This document shows positions 7,345-15,205 of a stretch of DNA of 41,418 nucleotides, one piece after another; position 1 is the stretch's first letter; every line of letters starts with the position of its first letter. A program made the translations under genes and the position numbers. The notes beneath the pieces were generated by a model. That model was not told where the DNA came from. It ran no database searches and saw only the letters and a program-made list of their open reading frames with translations. Location: the NCBI GenBank assembly GCA_018064245.1, contig JAGHVO010000043.1, positions 1 to 41,418 of the forward strand, in the 5' to 3' direction. The stretch comes from Candidatus Colimorpha pelethequi. GTDB taxonomy: Bacteria; Bacteroidota; Bacteroidia; Bacteroidales; P3.

Positions 7345-8349
7345 TTATCTGACCCTCAACCGTTTGCCTTCTCTGATGATGGAAGTGCTTTTGATATTGT
7401 TGAGTTTGCAGAGTTTGGAAACGGTGGTGTGGTTCTTTTGGGCGATTTTGCTTAAAGTGTCGCCTTTTTTGATGGTGTAATACTTTGGTGTAACCGATAT
7501 CTCTTTTTCGACCGATTCGTTGTCGGAAGCAACATCGTCGTTACCTTGCGATACAACCTTTATGGAAGGAGTGTTTCGGTGAAGGTCGGAATAGGCGTTT
7601 TTGAGGTCGGAAGGAGATATCTCGTAGCCTTTGGTGACAGGTCTGTCGGGCGTGTCGAGTCGGTGGGTGAGCAACCATTCGTAAGGCATGGAGATGTAGA
7701 AAGCCTTGGCGAGACCGCCGTGAGTGACGCCGGGCAGTTTGGTGAAGAGCAGGCGAGGCGTGTCGCCGCAACGTTCCATCTGGTTGATGACTTTCTGCGA
7801 CTGCGAGACAGGCACGTCCCTGTCGGCGGTACCGTGCATAATCCACAACGGAACTTCGTTGAGTCCGCAATAAGATTTTGGGTTGCCACCGCCGCACATG
7901 GCGATTGCGGCAGCGATGTGGTCGGGGTAGGCGCTCACAAAATCAATGGTGCCGTAGCCGCCCAGGCTCATTCCGAAGACATATATCCTGTTGGTGTCGA
8001 TGGGATAGTTGTTTTTGACAAATTCCAGGTCCTTGAAGATCTTTTCTGGCTTCCAGGCTCCGCCCGAGTTCTGTGGCGCGAGAATCATGGCGTTGATCTT
8101 GCGTCCCATCTGGATGGCGTGGAGCGGACCGTAGCGACGCACCTTGTCGAGGTTTTTGCCACAAAGGCTATGCCCGTGAAGGAAAATGATAAGCGGTTGA
8201 AGTTGATTCTGTTGCATCACCTCCTCGGGAGGAGTATAGACCCAGAAATTATATCCGCCCTGAACGGTGTTTCGGTAAGCCTCCAGTTGTTGGCCAAAGG
8301 CAAAGTGGAATGTTAGAAAGCAGAGTAGGAGGGTGGTAAGATGTTTCAT
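7345..8349 (-). CDS. Secreted alpha/beta-hydrolase (esterase/PHB-depolymerase-like) fused to a LysM domain
   Basis: The 334-residue product has a signal peptide (about residues 1-19, ending FHFAFG before QQ). An alpha/beta-hydrolase domain follows, with an oxyanion-type FLHGH at 56-60, the nucleophile elbow GMSLGG at 126-131 (Ser128), an acid in HGTADRDVP (Asp176 or Asp178), and His210 in GVTHGG. A linker of about 50 residues leads to a C-terminal LysM domain at 290-333 (YTIKKGDTLSKIAQ). LysM domains bind peptidoglycan or related glycans, so the enzyme is probably kept at the cell wall in the periplasm. The substrate is unknown: a carbohydrate ester or phospholipid ester is plausible. It lies 112 bases downstream of sppA on the same strand and may share its promoter. 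The downstream terminator at 7201-7235 closes the unit. Confidence 0.85.
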   Translation of the reverse strand: MKHLTTLLLCFLTFHFAFGQQLEAYRNTVQGGYNFWVYTPPEEVMQQNQLQPLIIFLHGHSLCGKNLDKVRRYGPLHAIQMGRKINAMILAPQNSGGAWKPEKIFKDLEFVKNNYPIDTNRIYVFGMSLGGYGTIDFVSAYPDHIAAAIAMCGGGNPKSYCGLNEVPLWIMHGTADRDVPVSQSQKVINQMERCGDTPRLLFTKLPGVTHGGLAKAFYISMPYEWLLTHRLDTPDRPVTKGYEISPSDLKNAYSDLHRNTPSIKVVSQGNDDVASDNESVEKEISVTPKYYTIKKGDTLSKIAQKNHTTVSKLCKLNNIKSTSIIREGKRLRVR

Positions 8350-8395
8350 TTGAATTATGTATTGTAGATTGTAGAAGGAGTTTGCTAATCGCTAT

Positions 8396-8468
8396 TTCAG
8401 ATGTTCGGATTCTGTATATCTATAAATCTAAAAATCTGTAAATCTAACATTTCACCATTCACTATTTA
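8396..8468 (-). repeat. Short-unit spacer repeats between sppA and the esterase gene
   Basis: Read in the direction of transcription (minus), the sppA stop is followed by AGTGAATGGTGAA-type units. About six 8-mers of ATTTACAG/ATCTGAAC type then follow before the esterase. The arrangement matches that of plus-strand gaps, so the repeats follow gene orientation. Confidence 0.7.
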
Positions 8469-10240
8469 ATCTCTATTGCATAAGGCAGGCGAGCCTGGAG
8501 CGGTGCCATGTTGGCCCAGTAGCGCATGTCGCTGTAGAACGGGATGATGGCGTTGAGACGTTGCTCGAGTTTTACATCCTCGTCGTCGGCCATTTTGAAA
8601 AGACGCGTCATTACATCGCCCTGCTTGGGGTAGCTTGTTGTGGTGTAGTCGGAGATGCCGGCCTCTTTGGCGGCGATACTCAAAGCAACGTCGAAGCCAC
8701 CGAGAGTGTCAACCAAACCGATCTTGATGGCGTCGGCGCCGGTCCATACGCGCCCCTTGGCGATGCTATCAACTTGTGCCACACGCATTCCGCGTCCCTT
8801 GGCAACCCGTTGACAGAAAGTAACGTAGAAATCCTCTACGTTGCGTTGCATCATTGCTCTTGCCGTGGGAGAGAGCGAATGCATAACGTTGAGGCCATCG
8901 GCGTTCTTGTTGGTGCAGACCGTGTCGATATGGATTCCCAATTTCTTGTTCAGCAGATCTCCGATTTCGGGGATGGTGGCGAAAACGCCGATACTACCGG
9001 TAATGGTGGTGGGCTGTGCTACAATTTTGGTGGCGTTGCAGGAAATCTCGTAGCCGGCACTTGCGGCGAGGTCGCTCATGGAAACGATGATAGGCTTGCT
9101 TTTCTTGGCCTTCATAATGGCGTGGGTCATGGCTTCGGAAGCCGTAACAGAACCACCAGGAGAGTTGACTCTCAATACGATGGCTTTTACGTCCTTGTCT
9201 TTGGCGGCCTGTTCGAAAGCCTCAACGATATCGTCGCTATAGACAGCCGTCTGGTAGCCGTTGCTTTTGCCGTCCACCACGTCACCTTCGGCATAGATTA
9301 CGGCAATCTTGTTTTTGCTCTTGTTGGGGGTGATGCTCTTGGCGTATTTCGAAGTGGAAACAATGCGTTTGCACCCGTAATCTTTCTTGAGGATGGTTTT
9401 GATGTCGTTCTCAAAGAGCATTGTGTCGATAAGTCGCTGGTTCACGGCGTCGTTGGCGAGATAGCCGCTGAGGTTGTCGGCAATTTCGTTCACCTGGTTC
9501 ACGGTAAGGTTGCGTTGTGCGGCGATGCCTTCGGTAACGTGGTTCCAGATGCTGGTGATGTAAGTGCGGATTTGAATGCGGTTGGCATCGCTCATGTTGT
9601 TGCGGATGTAAGTCTCGCCGGCGCTCTTGTAGGCGTTGCTCTCGGGACGAATAAGGTCAATCTTGATGTCAAACTTGTCCAACAGATCCTTGTAGTACAT
9701 CACTTGTGCTCCAATGCCACGAAAATCAACCATTCCCGATGGGTGGATGGCGGTCTTGTTTGCCACCGAAGCAAGGTAATATCCTGATTGAGAGTAGGAA
9801 TCTCCGTATGCCACTACAGGCTTTCCGCTAGCGTCGATAAAGTCCTTTACGGCGTTGCGCAATTCTTCGGTCTGGCCCCACGACATGCCGCTCGCAGCTG
9901 TGGCGTAGATGTATAGACCGTCGATTTTGCTGTCGGTCTTTGCCTTTTCGATGGCGGCAAGCAGGTCGCAGAATCCGCCAACCTTATCATCTCCAAACAA
10001 TGTCGTGAATTGGTCGGGAGTGCGTTCCTGATAGGTCTTGGAAAGGTCGATTTTCAAAAAGATGTGGTCTCCGACGATGGGTGTGGCGGAATCTTTTGAA
10101 GATGCCACTGCCGAGGCGAGCATTCCTACCATAAGCAGGAATCCGATGATGCTAAGAATTGCCGAAGCGATGATTACGCCCAAAGCGGAAGCCAACATAG
10201 TCTTTCCGAATCCAAGGGGCTGTCGTTGTGTCTGTTCCAT
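8462..10240 (-). CDS. sppA: Signal peptide peptidase SppA, 67K type
   Basis: This membrane-bound serine protease of the S49 family digests cleaved signal peptides and some membrane proteins on the periplasmic side. It has 592 residues, close to the usual size of the double-domain form. One transmembrane segment is at about 17-45. The N-terminal S49 half holds the catalytic lysine, Lys205, in NAYKSAGE. The C-terminal half holds RVNSPGGSVTASE at about 357-369 and the catalytic Ser394 in SDLAASAGYE. Both positions match the E. coli Lys/Ser dyad spacing of about 190-200 residues. A promoter-like element lies about 175 bases upstream in the divergent gap with truA. It is followed on the same strand by the esterase-LysM gene. 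Confidence 0.95.
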   Translation of the reverse strand: MEQTQRQPLGFGKTMLASALGVIIASAILSIIGFLLMVGMLASAVASSKDSATPIVGDHIFLKIDLSKTYQERTPDQFTTLFGDDKVGGFCDLLAAIEKAKTDSKIDGLYIYATAASGMSWGQTEELRNAVKDFIDASGKPVVAYGDSYSQSGYYLASVANKTAIHPSGMVDFRGIGAQVMYYKDLLDKFDIKIDLIRPESNAYKSAGETYIRNNMSDANRIQIRTYITSIWNHVTEGIAAQRNLTVNQVNEIADNLSGYLANDAVNQRLIDTMLFENDIKTILKKDYGCKRIVSTSKYAKSITPNKSKNKIAVIYAEGDVVDGKSNGYQTAVYSDDIVEAFEQAAKDKDVKAIVLRVNSPGGSVTASEAMTHAIMKAKKSKPIIVSMSDLAASAGYEISCNATKIVAQPTTITGSIGVFATIPEIGDLLNKKLGIHIDTVCTNKNADGLNVMHSLSPTARAMMQRNVEDFYVTFCQRVAKGRGMRVAQVDSIAKGRVWTGADAIKIGLVDTLGGFDVALSIAAKEAGISDYTTTSYPKQGDVMTRLFKMADDEDVKLEQRLNAIIPFYSDMRYWANMAPLQARLPYAIEIK

Positions 10241-10253
10241 ATCGTTGGTGTTA

Positions 10254-10297
10254 TGTTTTAAGTTTTGAGTTTTAAGTTTTAAGTATTAAGTTTTAGG
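10254..10297 (-). repeat. AAAACTT-type 7-mer repeats upstream of sppA
   Basis: On the minus strand the leader just before the sppA ATG is composed of about six degenerate copies of AAAACTT or AATACTT. The same type is found upstream of the permease gene at 21375-21424. Confidence 0.75.
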
Positions 10298-10414
10298 TCG
10301 TTAGGCGGTTAGGGTATTGCACTTGGACCGTTCTTGCCATTCAAATATAAGGCTAAGTCATTGCTGTAAATATTTCCCTTACACTATACTGTACATTGTT
10401 TGTAAATGAATCTG

Positions 10415-10422
10415 CAAATTTA
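10415..10422 (-). promoter_or_regulatory. TAnnTTTG promoter element for sppA
   Basis: On the minus strand TAAATTTG fits the Bacteroidetes -7 consensus. No clear TTTG -33 box was found. The leader to the sppA ATG would be about 170 bases and includes the AAAACTT repeats. Confidence 0.45.
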
Positions 10423-10434
10423 CGAAACTTTTTG

Positions 10435-10442
10435 TAATTTTG
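10435..10442 (+). promoter_or_regulatory. TAnnTTTG promoter element for truA
   Basis: TAATTTTG followed by CAG fits the -7 consensus and lies only 12 bases from the opposed sppA element, so the two promoters overlap back to back. The start of truA is about 210 bases away, across a repeat-filled leader. Confidence 0.45.
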
Positions 10443-10455
10443 CAGTTTCAATAGG

Positions 10456-10650
10456 GCGTGATTGGTGGATAGTGATTGGTGAACAAAATAATGTTGATTT
10501 GTTGAACTGTTGATTTGTTGATTTGACCTCATTGCATCGAAGAGACGTGAAATCTCAATATCTCCAAATCTTCAACAGTGATTAGTGAATAGTGATCTGA
10601 GCCCCAAACCCTCTTAACTTTTAACTCTTAATTCATAACTAATTCTCAGT
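10456..10650 (+). repeat. Mixed short-unit repeats upstream of truA
   Basis: AGTGATTGGTGAA units come first, then 8-mers of GTTGATTT/GTTGAACT, then a second AGTGATTAGTGAATAGTGA run near 10577. TTAACTC/ATAACT units follow, finishing with a TCTCAGTTCTC stretch directly before the TTG start of truA. Confidence 0.75.
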
Positions 10651-10654
10651 TCTC

Positions 10655-11431
10655 TTGTCTCGATTTTTCATACATCTGGCCTACAATGGAACCAACTACT
10701 GTGGTTGGCAGACGCAACCCGGATTGCCTACCGTTCAACAGACTATCGAGGAGGCTCTTTCTACGCTTCTTCGGCAGAAAATTGCCATTGTGGGCTGTGG
10801 CAGAACAGATACTGGGGTGCATGCGAGCGATTTCTACGCACATTTCGACTGGGCTATCGAGGCTTCTGCCGAGGAAACGCTTGTTCAGCAATGCACCCAA
10901 CTTACTTTCAAGCTCAATTCATATCTTCCTACCGACCTGAGAATCTACGACATTTTTTCCGTAAAGTCCAACGCCCATGCCCGTTTCGACGCCGTGGCGC
11001 GCACCTATCAATATCATGTGTCCGACAAACGGTTGCCTTTCAACCTTGGACTCTACAGCCGTATCTATTTCCAACCCGACCTCGGATTGATGAACGCTGC
11101 CGCCAAGGTGCTGATGGAATATGAGGATTTCACCAGTTTCGCCAAACTTCATACACAGGTCAAGACCAACATCTGTCACCTCTCCGAAGCCCATTGGGAC
11201 AGGGTGGGCGAGGAGTGGGTCTTCACCATCCGCAGCAACCGCTTTTTGCGCAATATGGTACGTTCCGTTACGGGAACCTTGCTTGACGTGGGTCGAGGCA
11301 AACTCACCATTGAAGGCCTCCGGGAGATTATCGAACGCAAAGACCGTTGCGCCGCAGGCGTGAGCATGCCGCCCCAAGGCCTCTTCCTCACCAAAGTTGA
11401 ATACCCTGATTTAGTGAATGGTGACCTGTGA
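10655..11431 (+). CDS. truA: tRNA pseudouridine(38-40) synthase TruA
   Basis: This enzyme converts uridines 38-40 of the tRNA anticodon arm to pseudouridine. The 258 residues are a normal family length. The N-terminus RFFIHLAYNGTNYCGWQ and the catalytic motif CGRTDTGVHA with Asp52 are clear, as are the downstream RFLRNMVR and a typical C-terminal end. The start must be TTG at 10655, because no in-frame ATG precedes the conserved N-terminus. The last codons (VNGDL and stop) are formed from an AGTGAATGGTGACCTGTGA repeat tract that continues into the spacer, so the tail beyond about residue 253 is repeat-derived. prmA follows after 55 bases on the same strand. Confidence 0.96.
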   Translation: MSRFFIHLAYNGTNYCGWQTQPGLPTVQQTIEEALSTLLRQKIAIVGCGRTDTGVHASDFYAHFDWAIEASAEETLVQQCTQLTFKLNSYLPTDLRIYDIFSVKSNAHARFDAVARTYQYHVSDKRLPFNLGLYSRIYFQPDLGLMNAAAKVLMEYEDFTSFAKLHTQVKTNICHLSEAHWDRVGEEWVFTIRSNRFLRNMVRSVTGTLLDVGRGKLTIEGLREIIERKDRCAAGVSMPPQGLFLTKVEYPDLVNGDL

Positions 11432-11486
11432 CTGGGTTTTGGCTCTTAACTCTTAACTCAATAACTCTTAACTAATTCTCATTTCA
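11413..11486 (+). repeat. AGTGA then TTAACTC repeats across the truA stop and the prmA leader
   Basis: AGTGAATGGTGACCTGTGA spans the truA stop. TTAACTC units follow at about 11445-11472, then a TTCTCATTTCA stretch up to the prmA ATG. This is the typical order of repeat types in the window. Confidence 0.8.
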
Positions 11487-12329
11487 ATGCAGTACGCCGA
11501 AGTAACCTTTCATCTCTCTTCTTGCAACCCATTCCGCGACCTGTTAGTTGATGCCTTGGGCAACGAAGGTCCTTACGACAGTTTCGTAGAAACATCCGAT
11601 GGTCTCCAGGCATACGTTCCCTTGGACCAGTTTGATGAGTCTTTTCTGAAGGCTGTCGTGGCTGATTATTCCACTTTGGTTGATATCCAATATGCTGTTT
11701 CCTTTCCGCCCGACAAAAACTGGAACGAGGAGTGGGAGAAGCAGCACCAACCGGTGTTAGTGGAGTGCAATCGCCCCATCTGGGTACGCGCCCCATTCCA
11801 CGAGCATCGCGACGATGTGAGCTATGAGATTGAGATTGAGCCTAAGATGAGTTTCGGAACGGCCCACCATCAGACAACTTATATGATGCTTTCCTATCTC
11901 GCTGAGATGCCCCTTGAGGGGTTGCGCATGTTGGACATGGGCTGTGGAACGGCTGTTTTGGGCATCCTCGCCAAGATGCGTGGGGCTGCGTATGTTGAAG
12001 GCATCGACATTGACGAATGGGCATACAACAACGCTCTGGAGAACTGCATGCGCAACAATGTGGAGCTTAACATCCGCATAGGCGATGCTTCGTTGCTTCA
12101 AGGTTCCGAGCCTTTCGACCTCATCATCGCCAACATCAATCGCAATATCCTGCTCCGCGACATGCAATACTATGCCGCCGTGCTCAAGCCCCAAGGCTCC
12201 TTGTTGCTCAGTGGATTCTACGAACACGACATCCCCGCATTGGAGGAAAAAGCCGCCACATTGGGGCTGGTGCTGCAAGAAAAACGCCTCCGCGACTCCT
12301 GGGCGGCAATTAGATTTTTAAGATCTTGA
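11487..12329 (+). CDS. prmA: Ribosomal protein L11 methyltransferase PrmA
   Basis: This SAM-dependent enzyme trimethylates ribosomal protein L11. The 280 residues contain an N-terminal substrate-binding region, the family hallmark FGTAHHQTT at 123-131 (GTGxHxTT type), SAM motif I LDMGCGTAVLGI at 149-160, and the catalytic-loop motif ANINRN at 215-220. The variant of motif I with A in place of G after the T is minor. The ATG at 11487 sits directly after a TTAACTC-type leader. It lies between truA and topB in a run of same-strand genes. Confidence 0.95.
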   Translation: MQYAEVTFHLSSCNPFRDLLVDALGNEGPYDSFVETSDGLQAYVPLDQFDESFLKAVVADYSTLVDIQYAVSFPPDKNWNEEWEKQHQPVLVECNRPIWVRAPFHEHRDDVSYEIEIEPKMSFGTAHHQTTYMMLSYLAEMPLEGLRMLDMGCGTAVLGILAKMRGAAYVEGIDIDEWAYNNALENCMRNNVELNIRIGDASLLQGSEPFDLIIANINRNILLRDMQYYAAVLKPQGSLLLSGFYEHDIPALEEKAATLGLVLQEKRLRDSWAAIRFLRS

Positions 12330-12353
12330 CTTTGAGATTAGAAGATTGTCCAC

Positions 12354-12390
12354 CTATTCACTATTCACAGTTCACAACTCACACTTCACC
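12354..12390 (-). repeat. Inverted AGTGA-type repeats directly before topB
   Basis: The bases before the topB ATG read CTATTCACTATTCACAG followed by TTCACAACTCACACTTCACC, which is the reverse complement of the AGTGANC family. Here the family is in antisense orientation relative to the genes. Confidence 0.7.
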
Positions 12391-14316
12391 ATGATAGTCT
12401 GTATTGCCGAAAAACCTTCTGTTGCCAAAGATATCGCCAAGGTCTTGGGTGCTACCCAAAGCCATGACGGATATATGGAAGGCAATGGTTATCAGGTTAC
12501 TTGGACCTTCGGTCATCTCTGTACCCTCAAGGAACCACACGACTATTATCTAGATTGGAAGCCTTGGGATATCAACTATCTTCCTATGATTCCGCAGCGT
12601 TTCGGCATCAAACTCATACCCAACCAAGGCTATGAAAAACAGTTCGCCACCATCGAGCGCCTCATGCAAGCCGCCGATTCCATCATCAACTGCGGCGATG
12701 CCGGACAGGAGGGTGAACTTATCCAGCGTTGGGTAATGCAGAAGGCACGTGTCAAATGTCCTGTGCAGCGTCTGTGGATTTCCTCTATGACCGAAGAGGC
12801 TATCCGTGAGGGATTTGCTAATCTCAAACCGCAGGACGACTACCAGTCACTTTACGAGGCTGGTTTGTGCCGAGCCATCGGCGACTGGCTCCTCGGCATG
12901 AATGCCACGCGGCTCTATACCCTTAAATACCGTCAGGGACAAGGTCAGGTGCTTAGCGTCGGTCGTGTCCAGACTCCCACGCTTGCGCTCATCGTCAAAC
13001 GCCAATCCGATATCAAGAACTTCAAGCCCGAAAAATATTGGGTGCTTTCCACGCTCTATCGCGATACGCTTTTTACTTTGGAGGAAATTAAAGAGAAAAA
13101 AGAAGTTGAAAGTACTAAAGAAAAGACTAAATCAGAGGAAGATAATAAAAGAACTAAAGGTAGAATCAAGTCGGAGAAAGATGGTAAAGCTGCACTTGAA
13201 TCTATTATAGGAAAAGAGTTTGAAATCAAAGAAGTATCGCAGAAAAATGGAACAGAGGCGCCTCCAAGACTGTTTGACCTTACCAGCCTTCAGGTGGAGT
13301 GCAACAAAAAGTTCTCTTTCTCAGCCGACGAGACGTTGAAGCACATCCAAAGTCTCTACGAAAAGAAACTCACAACCTATCCCCGTGTGGATACCACCTA
13401 TTTGAGTGATGATATATATGGAAAATGTCCTGGAATTTTGCAGGGACTTGCGCCGTATGCAGCACTTATCCAGCCGCTTATGGGTACAAAGCTGCCAAAG
13501 AGCAAGAAGGTGTTCGACAGCTCTAAGGTTACCGACCACCATGCCATCATTCCTACGGGTGTCAATCCCTCCAACGGCGACCTTACATTAGCGGAAAAAC
13601 GTGTCTATGACCTTGTTGCGAGAAGATTCATCGCTGTGTTCTATCCCGATTGCAAATTTTCAACCACTACGGTCGTAGGTGCCGTGGAACCTAATCAAGT
13701 CGAAGACGGAAAGAAACAAAAACCATTGAAATTCAAAACATCAGGTAAGCAAATTCTTGAAGAAGGATGGCGTGCGGTGTTTGGCAGTCTGCGTAATATG
13801 GGCGAGGAAGAAAAGAAAGAGGCTGACGAGGAAAAGCCCCTTCCCGAATTTCAGGTAGGTGAAAATGGACCTCACAAACCCACTCTCACACAAAAGCGAA
13901 CCACTCCGCCAAAACCTTATACTGAAGCAACGTTGCTTCGGGCCATGGAAACCGCTGGCGAGTTTGTGGAGGATGAGGAACTGCGTGACGCATTGAAAGA
14001 GAATGGTATAGGGCGACCCTCCACACGAGCCTCCATCATCGAGACCCTCGTCAAGCGTGGCTACATTCGCAAGGAGCGCAAGAACCTTATCGCCACTACC
14101 ACGGGCATTGAACTTATTGATGTCATACATGAAGAACTACTTAAAAGTGCCGAGCTTACTGGACAGTGGGAGAAGAAATTGCGCGAAATCGAATTGCATA
14201 AATATGATGCCCGTCAGTTTATTGATGAACTCAAGCAGATGGTTACCCAAATCGTCCAGCAAGTAATGCTCGACACCTCCAACCGACGTATCAGTAAAGT
14301 GACTAGTGACCAGTGA
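12391..14316 (+). CDS. topB: DNA topoisomerase III (TopB)
   Basis: This type IA topoisomerase resolves single-strand interlinks. I set the start at the ATG at 12391 (641 residues, MIVCIAEKPSV), because the 15 residues in front of it are encoded by the repeat leader. The TOPRIM glutamate is Glu7, and the acidic motif CGDAGQEGEL at 101-110 has Gly where the classic DxDxE has its second Asp. As I recall, this is usual for Bacteroidales homologues. The catalytic tyrosine is Tyr330 in TTYPRVDTTYL. A Lys/Glu-rich, AT-rich insert covers about residues 231-268. There are no C-terminal zinc fingers. The C-terminal VTSDQ and stop are built from AGTGACTAGTGACCAGTGA repeat. Confidence 0.94.
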   Translation: MIVCIAEKPSVAKDIAKVLGATQSHDGYMEGNGYQVTWTFGHLCTLKEPHDYYLDWKPWDINYLPMIPQRFGIKLIPNQGYEKQFATIERLMQAADSIINCGDAGQEGELIQRWVMQKARVKCPVQRLWISSMTEEAIREGFANLKPQDDYQSLYEAGLCRAIGDWLLGMNATRLYTLKYRQGQGQVLSVGRVQTPTLALIVKRQSDIKNFKPEKYWVLSTLYRDTLFTLEEIKEKKEVESTKEKTKSEEDNKRTKGRIKSEKDGKAALESIIGKEFEIKEVSQKNGTEAPPRLFDLTSLQVECNKKFSFSADETLKHIQSLYEKKLTTYPRVDTTYLSDDIYGKCPGILQGLAPYAALIQPLMGTKLPKSKKVFDSSKVTDHHAIIPTGVNPSNGDLTLAEKRVYDLVARRFIAVFYPDCKFSTTTVVGAVEPNQVEDGKKQKPLKFKTSGKQILEEGWRAVFGSLRNMGEEEKKEADEEKPLPEFQVGENGPHKPTLTQKRTTPPKPYTEATLLRAMETAGEFVEDEELRDALKENGIGRPSTRASIIETLVKRGYIRKERKNLIATTTGIELIDVIHEELLKSAELTGQWEKKLREIELHKYDARQFIDELKQMVTQIVQQVMLDTSNRRISKVTSDQ

Positions 14317-14406
14317 TTAGTGATACCTGAATGTCTAAATATCTGAAAATCTAAACATCTAAACCTCTAAATATCTAAATATCTGAACATCTGAACCTCT
14401 AAATAT
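14298..14406 (+). repeat. AGTGA units followed by 8-mer ATCTAAAC array between topB and the yggS homologue
   Basis: AGTGACTAGTGACCAGTGAT crosses the topB stop. About ten 8-mers follow (ATCTAAAT, ATCTGAAA, ATCTAAAC, CTCTAAAT, ATCTGAAC). This is the clearest 8-nt period in the window, along with the array at 16091. Confidence 0.85.
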
Positions 14407-14416
14407 CCTTTCTCCC

Positions 14417-15103
14417 ATGATACAAGAATCTCTCAAATCCGTCCTTTCCACGATTACAGCTCCCACACGTCTCATCGCCGTTTCCAAGACCAAACCCGTC
14501 GAAGACCTTTGGGAAGCCTACAATGCAGGGCAGCGTCTCTTTGGCGAGAACAAAGCCCTTGAGATGCGCGACAAGCACGAAGTCCTGCCCAAAGACATCG
14601 AATGGCACTTCATTGGCCACCTTCAAACCAACAAGATAAAGTACATCATCCCGTATGTCGCACTGATTCATAGCATCGACTCACTCAATCTGTTGAGTGC
14701 CGTCGAGAAGGAAGCCGCCAAGCACGACCGAGTGGTGGACTGTCTGTTGCAGTTCCACATCGCCACAGAGGAGACCAAGTTCGGTCTCGACCTCGCCGAG
14801 GCGCAGCAGTTGCTCCTGTCGGAGGAATACAAATCCATGACTCATATCCGTATCGTGGGCGTGATGGGTATGGCTACCAATACTCCCGACACCGACCTCA
14901 TCCGCAAGGAGTTCCACACCCTTCACGACTATCAGCAGCAACTCAAAAAACAGTACTTCCAAGACAAACCTGAATTCAAAGAGATTTCTATGGGTATGAG
15001 CGGCGACTACCAGATAGCCATGGAGGAGGGCAGTACCCTCGTCCGCGTAGGCTCCGCCATCTTCGGCGCCCGAAACTATAACATCCCAGTGAATGATAAA
15101 TGA
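14417..15103 (+). CDS. YggS family pyridoxal phosphate homeostasis protein
   Basis: This fold-type III PLP-binding protein without known catalysis buffers PLP and affects amino-acid and vitamin B6 balance. The 228 residues include the lysine for the Schiff base, Lys24 in LIAVSKTKP, the FGENKALEM segment at about 42-50, WHFIGHLQTNKIKYI near 67, the LIHSIDSL strand, and the C-terminal MGMSGDYQIAMEEGSTLVRVGSAIFG with the phosphate-binding glycines. Length and motifs are typical. The start ATG follows the 8-mer repeat leader. The last residues (PVNDK) again read through an AGTGA-like end. A strong promoter for yitT begins shortly after, so this is probably the last gene of its unit. Confidence 0.95.
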   Translation: MIQESLKSVLSTITAPTRLIAVSKTKPVEDLWEAYNAGQRLFGENKALEMRDKHEVLPKDIEWHFIGHLQTNKIKYIIPYVALIHSIDSLNLLSAVEKEAAKHDRVVDCLLQFHIATEETKFGLDLAEAQQLLLSEEYKSMTHIRIVGVMGMATNTPDTDLIRKEFHTLHDYQQQLKKQYFQDKPEFKEISMGMSGDYQIAMEEGSTLVRVGSAIFGARNYNIPVNDK

Positions 15104-15148
15104 TTCCGTTTCGGTTCGTCAACTTCGCAATATTAGTCTTGATTCTAT

Positions 15149-15180
15149 TTTGTAAAATTGAAAATAATTTAGTAAATTTG
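15149..15180 (+). promoter_or_regulatory. Strong Bacteroidetes promoter for the yitT-like gene
   Basis: TTTG at 15149-15152 and TAAATTTG at 15173-15180 are separated by 20 bases, matching the -33/-7 consensus TTTG-N19-21-TAnnTTTG. It lies 25 bases before the ATG. This gap lacks the short-unit repeats that fill most others. Confidence 0.8.
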
Positions 15181-15205
15181 CATTCAGTTTTTTAAGGATA
15201 CTTTT

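Larger units (their letters stand above)
10241..10654. other. Divergent intergenic region with two repeat blocks and opposed promoters
   Basis: This 414-base gap lies between divergent sppA and truA and has no gene. It contains A/T-rich 7-mers of the AAAACTT type next to sppA (10254-10297), the two promoter-like elements at 10415-10442, and a long mixed repeat block before truA (10456-10650). Confidence 0.7.

Noticed and set aside
8561..9787. Plus-strand open frame of 408 codons opposite sppA
   Set aside because: It is the shadow of a well-supported SppA gene; there is no homologous pattern in its translation.
12346..12390. TTG start of topB 15 codons upstream
   Set aside because: The added residues are translated repeat leader (TVHNSHFT-like). 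The ATG at 12391 gives the conserved MIVCIAEKPSV start.
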